Positions 7,405 to 15,075 of a stretch of 27,525 nucleotides of DNA are shown here, one piece after another; position 1 is the stretch's first letter; every line of letters begins with the position of its first letter. Source of the DNA: Draconibacterium sp. (GTDB taxonomy: Bacteria > Bacteroidota > Bacteroidia > Bacteroidales > Prolixibacteraceae); assembly GCA_030595485.1 (NCBI GenBank), contig JAUVDE010000004.1, forward strand, positions 1-27,525. Reading direction: 5' to 3'. Below the pieces are notes generated by a model. The model was not told the origin of the DNA. It saw only the letters and a list, made by a program, of their open reading frames with translations, and ran no database searches. A program made the position numbers and the translations under genes.

Positions 7405-8409
7405 TTAAAAGAATAGGTTCTTATCGTGTTCGGGGAAAAAAATCCCAGCATCAATACGAATGCGATCCAAGATCTCCATCAAATTCTGACTAATTTCCCA
7501 AGTCATTTTTGGGCTTTCGATTAAACCGGCATCCAAACATTCCATTACATGTTGAGCTTCATATTGGTAGCCAAAACCTTCGCGATGTTTCGATTCAATG
7601 GTGCTTACTTCCCCACCCTCTTTCCAAATCGTAATATCGGTTGGAGTAAACCAGCGCGGATTTAAAACCACATAACCTTTCTCGCATAAATATTCGGTTT
7701 GAATGGGCGAATGTGTGGCAAAACTAGAGGTAAGATTTGCCATTTCACCTCCGTCGTATTTAAACATCATATTTATACTTTCTTCGGAGCCAGTTGGGCT
7801 AAAGTCGGCAAATGTTTTAATTGATTTTGGTACTCCGAGTGAAGTAAGTGCAGCAAAAACCGGGTAAATACCAATGTCTAACAACGAGCCTCCTCCCAGG
7901 CTGGTATTGTACAATCGTTTGTCTTCGATAAAAGGTGCGTTAAAAGCAAAGTCGGAACGGACGATTTTTAAAGCACCAAGTTCACCCGAATTAACAATTT
8001 CCATTGCCTTGGTAAAACTAGGCTGAAACATGGTCCAAAACGCTTCCATTAAAAAGGTAGAATTTTGCTTTGCACAAGTCACCATTTCATTTACCTCGTT
8101 TAAATTCATGGCAAAAGCCTTTTCGCACAACACCGCTTTTTTGTGATTTAGACAAAGTAAAGTATGCTCGTAATGATGCGAGTGTGGTGTCGCCACATAT
8201 ACAGCATCTACATTCGGGTCGTTAAGCATTTCCAGATAACTCCCATAAGCTTTTTCAAAATCCCATTCGTTGGCAAACTGCTGCGCATTTTCGATACTCC
8301 GCGAAGCAGCTGCATATAAATTAGCATTGGGTAAAAGTTTTAAGTCACTCGCAAATTTTCCGGCTATTCTGCCGCAACCTAAAATGGCCCAGTTGTATAT
8401 TTTCGACAT
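7405..8409 (-). CDS. Cytoplasmic Gfo/Idh/MocA-family oxidoreductase
   Basis: The 334-residue protein has no signal peptide. The N-terminal Rossmann fold includes WAILGCGRIAGKFA (NAD(P)-binding) and DAVYVATPHSHHYEHTLLCL. The usual EKP catalytic motif appears as CEKAFAMN, with Ala in place of Pro. The C-terminal domain has LGGGSLLDIGIYPVFAAL, matching the dihydrodiol dehydrogenase/sugar dehydrogenase branch. It should oxidise or reduce a sugar or sugar derivative with NAD(P). It lies 51 nt downstream of the GH130 phosphorylase on the same strand, so the two probably form an operon acting on one glycoside. Which hydroxyl it oxidises is not visible. Confidence 0.9.
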   Translation of the reverse strand: MSKIYNWAILGCGRIAGKFASDLKLLPNANLYAAASRSIENAQQFANEWDFEKAYGSYLEMLNDPNVDAVYVATPHSHHYEHTLLCLNHKKAVLCEKAFAMNLNEVNEMVTCAKQNSTFLMEAFWTMFQPSFTKAMEIVNSGELGALKIVRSDFAFNAPFIEDKRLYNTSLGGGSLLDIGIYPVFAALTSLGVPKSIKTFADFSPTGSEESINMMFKYDGGEMANLTSSFATHSPIQTEYLCEKGYVVLNPRWFTPTDITIWKEGGEVSTIESKHREGFGYQYEAQHVMECLDAGLIESPKMTWEISQNLMEILDRIRIDAGIFFPEHDKNLFF

Positions 8410-8460
8410 TATTTTTCGATTTGTTAATTACTGAAGTCAAGCTTACAACAAATATTTCGA

Positions 8461-9648
8461 TTAATAAAGTCCCTTGTTGGTATCTACCAACTTATTTATC
8501 GTACAAACGCTTGCTGCAGTGCGAAATTCATCTTCAGGAGTATTCAAACAATAATCAATTAATTGCTCAACCGTTGTAGTAGCTACATGCATTCTGGTAT
8601 CCGACGAACCATAATAAATGAATACTTCGTTGTTTTCGTTGCAAATCCAGCCATTTGTAAAAAGTACATTCGATACATCACCCACACGCTCTTCGCCTTC
8701 AGGAGCCATAAAATATCCACCGGGGCGGGCAATAACTTTCGAAAGATCTTGTAAGTCGGTCATAAACATAAACAGTGTGTAACGTAAACCTGCAGCACAA
8801 GATCTTACACCATGTGCCAAATGCAACCAACCTTTTTCGGTTTTAATAGGCGCCGGTCCTTGTCCGTTTTTTAACTCTTTAATAGTGTGATAGATTTTCT
8901 CATCAATAATATTCTCAACAGGTGCTTCTGCTTTTGTAATATCGTCAACCAAAGCCCAGCCAATTCCACCACCGCCTCCAACTTCTATAAATCCATCTTG
9001 TGGACGGGTATAAAAAGCATATTTCCCATCAACAAACTCGGGATGTAAAACCAGGTTTCGCTGCTGCCCGTGATGCGAAATAAAATCAGGCAAACGTTCC
9101 CAAGTTTTTAAATCTTTGGTACGCGCAATTCCACCTCTTGCAGTGGCCATCAATGTGTCGCCAGCCGGAGCTGAAGTGTCTTTTCGTTCGGAACAGAAAA
9201 CGCCATAAATCCAGCCATCCTCGTGTTGCGTGAGACGCATATCGTAAACATTGGTATCCGGCTCATCGGTTTCGGGCAGGATTACAGGTCGTTCCCAAAA
9301 TTGCCAGTTATCAATTCCATTAGGACTTTCGGCCACAGCAAAATACGACTTACGATCCCAACCTTCGGTACGAACCATTAAGATGTATTTGCCCTCGAAA
9401 TAAATTGCCCCACTATTTAATGTTGCATTCACTCCAATGCGTTGCATTAAAAACGGATTTTGCTCGTAGTTTAAATCATACTTCCAATGTAAAGGAGCAT
9501 GATCTGCGGTAAGCACAGGTCGTTTATATCGTTGGTAAATTCCATTACCCACGTTCTTTTCCGGCTTATTCTTTTTTGTAATTCGTTTTTTATGCTCTTT
9601 TTGGAGCTTTTTAAATCTTTTTTCGAACTGTTCTTTTGTTGGTATCAT
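8461..9648 (-). CDS. GH130 4-O-beta-D-mannosyl-D-glucose phosphorylase-like enzyme
   Basis: The 395-residue protein closely follows the GH130_1 mannosylglucose phosphorylase pattern, a five-bladed beta-propeller of about 390 residues. Recognisable blocks are GIYQRYKRPVLTADHAPLHW, NPFLMQRIGVNATLNSGAIY, EGWDRKSYFAVAESPNGIDN, NVYDMRLTQHEDGWIYG (Asp136 as probable general acid), GQQRNLVLHPEFVDGKYA, GWLHLAHGVRSCAAGLRYTL and GYFMAPEGEERVGDVSNVLF. Family enzymes split beta-1,4-mannosyl-glucose with phosphate into mannose-1-phosphate and glucose. There is no signal peptide, so it acts in the cytoplasm. It leads a likely operon with the Gfo/Idh/MocA gene. No cellobiose 2-epimerase or mannanase is nearby, so the natural substrate may differ from that of the mannan pathway. 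Confidence 0.9.
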   Translation of the reverse strand: MIPTKEQFEKRFKKLQKEHKKRITKKNKPEKNVGNGIYQRYKRPVLTADHAPLHWKYDLNYEQNPFLMQRIGVNATLNSGAIYFEGKYILMVRTEGWDRKSYFAVAESPNGIDNWQFWERPVILPETDEPDTNVYDMRLTQHEDGWIYGVFCSERKDTSAPAGDTLMATARGGIARTKDLKTWERLPDFISHHGQQRNLVLHPEFVDGKYAFYTRPQDGFIEVGGGGGIGWALVDDITKAEAPVENIIDEKIYHTIKELKNGQGPAPIKTEKGWLHLAHGVRSCAAGLRYTLFMFMTDLQDLSKVIARPGGYFMAPEGEERVGDVSNVLFTNGWICNENNEVFIYYGSSDTRMHVATTTVEQLIDYCLNTPEDEFRTAASVCTINKLVDTNKGLY

Positions 9649-10003
9649 TTTGTATTTATTTTCATCTTGTTACTCTAGTATTATTACTGTGGATTCATTC
9701 TATTCATCTTTTAGTATATCCGCAGCTTTTCTTCAATATAAATCAGCAAACAAAAGCATATTCTAGACCAGTTATAACGACATCGATTACAGTAAGTTTC
9801 ATTCCCGGTTCACTCAATTTTAGTATGGAATTTGCTTCAAAAACAAGCTACCAAAAATAATCTAGAAAAGGCTTTTTGTAATAAACACAATAATAACAAT
9901 TTGCATCTCTAAAAACAAAATAATAAAAAAGAACTTTATGTAAAAAAAATAATTTTGATTCCCCGATAAAAACTGCCAATTTTACGCCTCACATAAATCA
10001 ACT
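9649..10003. other. Divergent intergenic region
   Basis: These 355 nt separate the minus-strand GH130 operon from the plus-strand SUMF1-like/Gfo gene pair. TAATTTTG at 9950-9957 fits the -7 consensus for the plus-strand unit and would give a leader of about 40 nt, but no good TTTG lies at -33. I found no convincing minus-strand promoter, repeat or RNA gene. Short reading frames here look like chance. Confidence 0.4.
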
Positions 10004-10951
10004 ATGAATAAAGTATATTCCCTATTTGTATTTCTTGTACTCGTTTCGTGCGCCGGAAATCAATCTGAAAAGAAATCAGAGGCAACTAAAGCCAAAAGTC
10101 CAGCATCAGAGAAATCAGCTGTAACAAAATCGGAGTCTGAAAAAAGTTCTTCAAATAAAATAGTTCCTGAAAGCGAAATGATAGCTTTTGAAGGCGGCAC
10201 TTTTATGATGGGATCCGATACAGGACTACCACAAGAAACACCAGCACATAAAGTTACCGTAAAACCATTTTCAATTGATAAGTCGCCAGTAACGGTGGCT
10301 CAGTTTAAAATATTTATTGAAACTACAGGCCATAAAACCGAGGCTGAACGATTTGGCGACTCGGGTGTTTTTAACCTCGAAATAAAAAACTGGGAATTAA
10401 TGAAAGGTGCATTCTGGCGTAAGCCTTTTGGACCAAACGGACCTGAAGCCATCGATACTCATCCTGTTGTACATGTAAGTTGGAACGACGCTTTAGCGTA
10501 TGTAAAATGGGCAGGCAAACGTTTACCCACCGAAGCCGAATGGGAATTTGCCGCACGAAGTGGTAAAAACTCAGGCGAAAAATTTAGCTGGGGAAATGAG
10601 ATTTCGGTTGACGGAAAATATTTCGCAAATACCTGGCAAGGTACACTTGAGTCACCAGAAATCCTGGATGGTCACCCTTACACTTGTCCAGTTGGAACTT
10701 TTGGCGAAAATGCAGCCGGCTTAACCGATATGGGCGGAAACGTGTGGCAATGGTGCTCCGATAATTACAAAGCTTATCCAGGTAGTACAGCACCAATTCG
10801 CGAAGATGCAAGTGTAAAAACCATAAGAAGCGGTTCCTTCTTTTTCGACCAATACGGCGAAGATAGTTTTTCGGTTAGCGGACGTTCGATGAACTCGCAC
10901 GAAACATCACTTTTTAACACAGGATTTCGCTGTGCAAAAGATGGAAAATAA
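10004..10951 (+). CDS. SUMF1/FGE-like lipoprotein lacking catalytic cysteines
   Basis: The 315-residue precursor has a lipobox (LVLVSC, Cys16), then a Ser/Lys-rich linker to about residue 55, and a formylglycine-generating-enzyme-like (SUMF1, C-type-lectin-like) domain. Typical blocks are FEGGTFMMGSD, KPFSIDKSPVTVAQFKIFIE, PVVHVSWNDALAYVKWAGKR, LPTEAEWEFAARSG, DMGGNVWQWCSD and NTGFRCAKDG. In true FGEs the active-site Cys pair lies after an RGGSW-like motif. Here that stretch reads IRSGSFFFDQYGEDSFSVSG and has no Cys. It is therefore probably not an active FGE; a binding or structural role, or another oxidase-type activity, is possible. It lies 40 nt before the Tat-exported Gfo/Idh gene and is likely co-transcribed with it. 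Confidence 0.88.
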   Translation: MNKVYSLFVFLVLVSCAGNQSEKKSEATKAKSPASEKSAVTKSESEKSSSNKIVPESEMIAFEGGTFMMGSDTGLPQETPAHKVTVKPFSIDKSPVTVAQFKIFIETTGHKTEAERFGDSGVFNLEIKNWELMKGAFWRKPFGPNGPEAIDTHPVVHVSWNDALAYVKWAGKRLPTEAEWEFAARSGKNSGEKFSWGNEISVDGKYFANTWQGTLESPEILDGHPYTCPVGTFGENAAGLTDMGGNVWQWCSDNYKAYPGSTAPIREDASVKTIRSGSFFFDQYGEDSFSVSGRSMNSHETSLFNTGFRCAKDGK

Positions 10952-10991
10952 CTAAAACATAAATACGTACTAAATCAATAATTCCTACAAA

Positions 10992-12290
10992 ATGAACAGA
11001 AGAAACTTTATTGGCAAAACTGCTGCCGGAGCTGCTGCAGTTACTATTATTCCGCGCCACGTATTGGGTGGAAACGGATTTGTTGCCGCAAACGACAAAA
11101 TTAACATTGGCTACATTGGTCATGGAAAACAAGTTTACACTTTGCTTCGCGGTATTAACGCGTGCAAAGAAACAGTAGCAGTTGCTGCTTGCGATGTTTT
11201 CGAGAGTAAGCTTAAAACGTTTGTCGATGCTGCAAATAAAAGCAATGCCGACAACGATAAAAGTGCTGAAATAAAAAGCTACCATTACTACCGCGAAATG
11301 TTGGAAAATAAAGACATTGATGCAGTTGTAGTTGTAACACCCGACCACTGGCACGCACAAATGGTTGTCGATGCTGCAAAAGCAGGAAAAGATATTTATT
11401 GTGAAAAACCACTGGCCTTAACGGTTTCCGAAGGACGTGCAATGGTAGATGTCACACGTAAATACGACCGTGTTTTCCAAACAGGTAACATGCAACGCTC
11501 GTGGCGCGATTTCCGCCATGCGGTAGAATTGGTACGAAACGGTTACATTGGCGACATTAAAGAAGTTAACGTAAGCATTGGCGAACCTATTCAGCAATGT
11601 AGTCTTCCTATTGAGGAAACACCCGAAGGTTTAGATTGGAACGAATGGGTTGGACCATCAATGTACCGAGGTTATCACAAAGATTTATGTCCGGTTAGTG
11701 CATCAAAAGATCCTTGGGCATGGTGGCGTGGTTACCGCGATTTTGGTGGCGGTTTAATTACCGACTGGGGTGCGCACATGTTCGACATTGCACAATGGGC
11801 ACTCGACATGGACGGTTCAGCTCCTGTACATTTTCTTCCTCCAAACCAGCCTGCACAAACACATGGTTTAACTATGGTTTACGAAAATGGCACGCGTATT
11901 AACCACAAACTTTGGGGCGGAAAAGGCGACAACAATTCGGTACAGTTTATTGGCACCGAAGGTAAAATTGAAGTGAGTCGCGACTACCTGCGTACTTTCC
12001 CGAACGAAAAACTGGCAAAACAAGACATTAAAGAAACCGACGAACGCGTTTACTTTAGCGAAGATCATTATCAAGATTGGGTTGATGCCATGAAAACACG
12101 CACCCGTCCAAATTGCGATGTTGAAATCGGACACAGTACATCGGCACTTTGTAATGTGGCAAACATTGCCTACGAAGTACAACGCCCATTAATTTGGAAT
12201 GCCGAGAAAGAACAATTTAAAGGCGACAATTGGGCAAATATGATGCTCGATCGTGCCTACCGTGGAAAATGGGATTATAAGAATTTCTAA
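10992..12290 (+). CDS. Tat-exported Gfo/Idh/MocA-family oxidoreductase
   Basis: The 432-residue protein begins MNRRNFIGKTAAGAAAVTII, a twin-arginine signal of the RRNFI type, so it is exported folded, probably with NAD(P) already bound. The Rossmann part contains INIGYIGHGKQV, where the usual glycine-rich loop is slightly changed. It also has AVVVVTPDHWHAQMVVDAAK and the canonical catalytic EKP motif in YCEKPLAL. The C-terminal domain has RDFGGGLITDWGAHMFDIAQ, typical of large exported Bacteroidota members. The reaction is probably redox at a sugar carbon in the periplasm. It follows the SUMF1-like lipoprotein in one unit and ends before a strong terminator. The exported isomerase-like protein (5262-6098) may act on the same class of substrate. 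Confidence 0.92.
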   Translation: MNRRNFIGKTAAGAAAVTIIPRHVLGGNGFVAANDKINIGYIGHGKQVYTLLRGINACKETVAVAACDVFESKLKTFVDAANKSNADNDKSAEIKSYHYYREMLENKDIDAVVVVTPDHWHAQMVVDAAKAGKDIYCEKPLALTVSEGRAMVDVTRKYDRVFQTGNMQRSWRDFRHAVELVRNGYIGDIKEVNVSIGEPIQQCSLPIEETPEGLDWNEWVGPSMYRGYHKDLCPVSASKDPWAWWRGYRDFGGGLITDWGAHMFDIAQWALDMDGSAPVHFLPPNQPAQTHGLTMVYENGTRINHKLWGGKGDNNSVQFIGTEGKIEVSRDYLRTFPNEKLAKQDIKETDERVYFSEDHYQDWVDAMKTRTRPNCDVEIGHSTSALCNVANIAYEVQRPLIWNAEKEQFKGDNWANMMLDRAYRGKWDYKNF

Positions 12291-12353
12291 AATGGATGTT
12301 GTGGCTTCCAAGCCGCAATTGTCACTCATACCCGAATTAGCTTACACAATATA

Positions 12354-12392
12354 AAAGGTTGTTGCAAAGTTTTTGCAGCATCCTTTTTTTTT
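12354..12392 (+). terminator. Rho-independent terminator after the exported oxidoreductase
   Basis: The 15-nt arms AAAGGTTGTTGCAAA and TTTGCAGCATCCTTT pair with one mismatch and one wobble, and nine Ts follow CC on the plus strand. A second small hairpin (TTGTGGCTT/AAGCCGCAA, 12299-12318) lies just after the stop codon. Confidence 0.85.
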
Positions 12393-12418
12393 ATACGAGG
12401 TTGGAAATCCCCAATACC

Positions 12419-13648
12419 CTACTTTGCCGAATCAAAATACTTCTGAAACAGTGCAAAACGTTGCGATTTACTTTGGCTATGCTTTTCACGAACAAATTCG
12501 AAGTGCAGTGGCGAATGTTTTTCCAGCTGAGCTAAATAATTTTTTGTGTACCAGGTGTTGTTTAAACCTACCGATTCAATTACCATCATTTCAATACTAC
12601 GGTTCATCAAGTCGAGAAAAGCATTGTTTTTAACACCCGGAAAACAACACATTTCGTCTAAAGCCACACGCCCAAAATGAATGGTTTTGTTGACAAAACT
12701 GGCCAAATCCGCCTCAGGCAAACATGAGAACATAGTTTTTGTAAATGCCAGCGAATCTTCTTTTACATCCTGAATATCGTCGAGCAACTGCAAATACACA
12801 CCATAACCAAACAAAGCCTGCTCCTGCTGTTGCGTTAATTTTCCGGCAACCAAATAACCATCGGCTAGTACCGATGCCCCACCCTTTTCGAAACAAATGG
12901 TTTGAATTTCATGCTCGGAAAGCCCATTCTCTTTTATCATTTTCAAGCTATCGGTTTGCCCTTTCTGAATGGCATATAAACTTTCGTAAACCTCGGGGAA
13001 ACTCCCTCTCGGAAACTCAGCTTCAAACATCTCAACAAGCTTATATAATTGTGTTTCAGTAAAATTTTGAGGAGCAGTATCCTCGCCGTGCAAACGTTGG
13101 TTAAATCGCACCGAAAAAGCCTGTTTTTCTTTGCTGCTTACTTCCGGGTCATCCAAGAAGTTATCGCTGTAAGGGTAAATCATCGAGTACGCAAAAACCG
13201 ATGGCGTAATTTTAACCGGAACATCAGCCATTAATTGCACACCGTTCATAATCCACACATTTCGCATGGCCTGATAAATACTATCGGGTTTAAGCTCGGA
13301 TCCAAACTTACGTGCTTTATAAAAAAAGTCTTTCGAAACGTCTTTAAAATTATCCGAAAGAATAAGTTCCAAATGATCCTTTTCAAAATCGAATACCATT
13401 TCCAGAAAAGCTGTAAACATTGGAAAAAAGGATTTTCCAGGGTCTTTCCGCATTTGCTGAACCTTTTTGCGGCTTTGTAATGATTTTATCTTTTGCTGAA
13501 ATTTTTCGTAGTTATGTTCGCGTGTTTGTTGTTCTTCTTCAGAATAAGTTTTTGGAAACTGAGGAAATGAGTTTGGGCTATTCTCCCAAATAGTAATAAA
13601 ATGATTGATGTATTCCTGAACCGCTAGCATAAGTGTTTTAGTTTTCAT
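12419..13648 (-). CDS. Class I isoprenoid synthase-like enzyme, function unknown
   Basis: The 409-residue, almost wholly helical protein has no signal peptide or membrane segment. Two Asp-rich motifs stand where all-alpha class I prenyltransferases and terpene synthases bind magnesium-diphosphate. The first is YSDNFLDDPEV (Asp162, Asp166, Asp167), close to the DxxxD form of squalene/phytoene synthases. The second is YLQLLDDIQDVKEDS (Asp290, Asp291, Asp294, Asp298), like a polyprenyl synthase second Asp-rich motif. The Gly-rich EKGGASVLADGYLVAGK lies between them. The fold call is inference from these motifs and helix content. No carotenoid, hopanoid or quinone gene is adjacent and it is transcribed alone, so product and substrate are open. 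Confidence 0.7.
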   Translation of the reverse strand: MKTKTLMLAVQEYINHFITIWENSPNSFPQFPKTYSEEEQQTREHNYEKFQQKIKSLQSRKKVQQMRKDPGKSFFPMFTAFLEMVFDFEKDHLELILSDNFKDVSKDFFYKARKFGSELKPDSIYQAMRNVWIMNGVQLMADVPVKITPSVFAYSMIYPYSDNFLDDPEVSSKEKQAFSVRFNQRLHGEDTAPQNFTETQLYKLVEMFEAEFPRGSFPEVYESLYAIQKGQTDSLKMIKENGLSEHEIQTICFEKGGASVLADGYLVAGKLTQQQEQALFGYGVYLQLLDDIQDVKEDSLAFTKTMFSCLPEADLASFVNKTIHFGRVALDEMCCFPGVKNNAFLDLMNRSIEMMVIESVGLNNTWYTKNYLAQLEKHSPLHFEFVREKHSQSKSQRFALFQKYFDSAK

Positions 13649-13744
13649 CGAAAATAACAGAAAACAAATACAATAGACTAAGAATTTAGATAAGAGGTAG
13701 GATTTTGGGGGTCAAAAAAGAGAATTGAACTATAAAAAGAAATT

Positions 13745-13770
13745 GTTATTTCGAACGAAGAGAGAAATCT
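13745..13770 (+). repeat. 26-nt GTC/TCT-type hairpin repeat, copy 1
   Basis: A 26-nt unit starting GTTATTTCG and ending GAGAAATCT has a 5-bp stem ATTTC/GAAAT at the same positions as the other copies. It is intergenic. Its tail AAATCTGTT (13765-13773) also pairs with AACAGATTT (13791-13799), forming a second overlapping inverted repeat. Confidence 0.6.
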
Positions 13771-13836
13771 GTTACCAATCTATAGTTAGGAACAGATTTT
13801 TCAGTCATTCTTTCTCCCCATGACGATTGATAAATC

Positions 13837-13862
13837 AGAACCTGAAACAAGTTCAGGTTGAC
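13837..13862 (-). repeat. 26-nt GTC/TCT-type hairpin repeat, copy 2
   Basis: Read on the minus strand the unit begins GTCAACCTGAA and ends TTCAGGTTCT. The 8-bp arms AACCTGAA/TTCAGGTT are perfect around a 5-nt loop. Two stem pairs differ from copy 3, and both partners are changed. Confidence 0.75.
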
Positions 13863-13894
13863 GTTCCTAACATAATTTACAATTGCTTTGAAAC

Positions 13895-13920
13895 GTCATG
13901 CTGAACTTAATTCAGCATCT
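13895..13920 (+). repeat. 26-nt GTC/TCT-type hairpin repeat, copy 3
   Basis: The unit begins GTCATGCTGAA and ends TTCAGCATCT. The perfect 8-bp arms ATGCTGAA/TTCAGCAT flank the loop CTTAA. It is intergenic between the isoprenoid-synthase-like gene and yebC. Confidence 0.8.
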
Positions 13921-13939
13921 CTTTCAATTACTTATGATA

Positions 13940-13960
13940 CCTAATTTGAAATTAATTAGG
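13940..13960. repeat. Inverted repeat in the same repeat cluster
   Basis: CCTAATT and AATTAGG form perfect 7-bp arms around 7 nt. Read on the minus strand, the flanks (GTCATATC before it, GGTATC at its end) resemble a longer variant of the GTC/TCT hairpins. Confidence 0.5.
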
Positions 13961-13993
13961 CCCTCGATATGACAATAATATTGGTTAAACGTT

Positions 13994-14704
13994 TTAAGCA
14001 ATATTCGTAAATACCCCCTGCACGTCTTCGTCTTCCTCCATACGGTCCAACATTTTTTCAATGTCTTCCATTTGCTCTTCGCTAAATTCAACAGGAGTTG
14101 TAGGAATTCGTTGCAATTCGGCTTTACTTACTTCAATTTTTAGCTTTTCCAATTCATGCGCTAAATCGCTGAAACTGGTGTATTCACCATAAGCGTAATA
14201 AGTGCCATCATTCTCTTCAATTTCTTCCAACCCGGCGTCGATTAACTCCAGCTCAATGTCGTCAACGTCCATTCCTTCGGGCATTAAAAACTCGAAAACG
14301 GCCTTGCGCGAAAACATAAACTCCAACGAGCCATTTGATACCTGACCACCACCGGCTTTATTTAAGTAGCTTTTTACATTTGCAACCGTACGTGTTGTAT
14401 TGTCGGTAGCTGCTTCAACAAATACCAAAACACCGTGTGGCCCTTTACCTTCGTAAGTCGTTTCAATAAAATTTACTGCATCTTTTCCGGCTGCACGTTT
14501 AATTGCTGCATCGATGTTGGTTTTAGGCATATTTTCGGCCTTCGCATTCAAAATTGCCGTACGAAGAGCTGGATTCATATCAGCCTCCATTCCACCTTCT
14601 TTGGCAGCAATGGTTATTTTTTTCGAGAGTTTTGGAAAAATCCTCGACATTTTACTCCATCGTTTTTCTTTTGCTGCCCGGCGGTATTCAAATGCTCTTC
14701 CCAT
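13994..14704 (-). CDS. yebC: YebC/PmpR-family protein (TACO1-like)
   Basis: The 236-residue protein starts MGRAFEYRRAAKEKRWSKMS, the Bacteroidota version of the YebC N-terminus. Next come KLSKKITIAAKEGG, ALRTAILNAKAENMPKTNID, AAIKRAAGKD, YEGKGPHGVLVFVEAATDN, TRTVANVKSYLNKAGG and LEFMFSRKAVFEF, all conserved in the family. The C-terminus is acidic, as usual. YebC-type proteins have been described as transcription regulators (PmpR) and, more recently, as ribosome-associated factors that ease translation of polyproline stretches; the sequence does not decide between these. The gene is monocistronic. A short hairpin (TCCTG/CAGGA, 14731-14745) lies in its leader. The downstream gap is filled with hairpin repeats. 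Confidence 0.95.
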   Translation of the reverse strand: MGRAFEYRRAAKEKRWSKMSRIFPKLSKKITIAAKEGGMEADMNPALRTAILNAKAENMPKTNIDAAIKRAAGKDAVNFIETTYEGKGPHGVLVFVEAATDNTTRTVANVKSYLNKAGGGQVSNGSLEFMFSRKAVFEFLMPEGMDVDDIELELIDAGLEEIEENDGTYYAYGEYTSFSDLAHELEKLKIEVSKAELQRIPTTPVEFSEEQMEDIEKMLDRMEEDEDVQGVFTNIA

Positions 14705-14835
14705 AATGTAAATTATTGTTTTGAAACGAATCCTGTTTTTCAGGACGAGTTACATTTATTCCTTTAAAATATTGTATAAAATAAAGTTCTGTGCGAAATT
14801 AAAAAGCTGAACGATAATATCCAAACTTTGCTTCT

Positions 14836-14860
14836 GTCATTCCCGCTAAAGCAGGAATCT
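14836..14860 (+). repeat. GTC/TCT-type hairpin repeat, copy 4 (25 nt)
   Basis: The unit begins GTCATTCCCGC and ends GCAGGAATCT. The 8-bp arms ATTCCCGC/GCAGGAAT carry one C-A mismatch, which becomes a G-U wobble on the minus strand, around a TAAA loop. It has the same frame as the 26-nt copies with a different stem. Confidence 0.6.
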
Positions 14861-14910
14861 TTAACAATTCGAATGCCCGATCTTTTACATTCTGAATAAA
14901 CAATGCCGTT

Positions 14911-15075
14911 TTACTTCATTAATTTTTCGGAATGATAGACAGGCTGTTCTCTGTTTCGTTTTTTCGATTTACAAATCTTTTCCTCTTTATTTACTTTCGC
15001 ACCACATTTTTTACATTCGTATTTTGCGTTCTCTTTGTCTTCGAAACCTTTTTTCTTACATGCTTTTTTGCTCAT
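14911..15075 (-). CDS. 54-residue Cys-rich, probable zinc-ribbon mini-protein
   Basis: The sequence begins MSKKACKKKGFEDKENAKYE, continues CKKCGAKVNKEEKICKSKK and ends HSEKLMK. Cys6, Cys21, Cys24 and Cys35 could bind zinc (a CxxC knuckle plus two single Cys), and Lys content is very high, which suggests nucleic-acid or ribosome contact. Its ATG overlaps the TGA of the preceding kinase/RapZ-C gene in an ATGA arrangement, strong evidence for a real, translationally coupled gene. It is below the length cutoff of many gene callers. I do not recognise a named family; function is unknown. Confidence 0.8.
   Translation of the reverse strand: MSKKACKKKGFEDKENAKYECKKCGAKVNKEEKICKSKKRNREQPVYHSEKLMK

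Noticed and set aside
9636..9860. 74-codon plus-strand frame in the divergent gap
   Set aside because: It overlaps the start of the GH130 gene, has a non-protein-like composition and no ribosome-binding site.
10004..10951. Active sulfatase-maturing formylglycine-generating enzyme
   Set aside because: The catalytic Cys pair is missing and no sulfatase gene is in the window.
10914..11360. 148-codon minus-strand frame opposite the Tat-exported oxidoreductase
   Set aside because: It is a shadow of the strongly supported Gfo/Idh/MocA gene and has no recognisable motif.
13745..13975. CRISPR array
   Set aside because: The repeats differ in sequence, alternate in orientation and are not regularly spaced; no cas genes are present.
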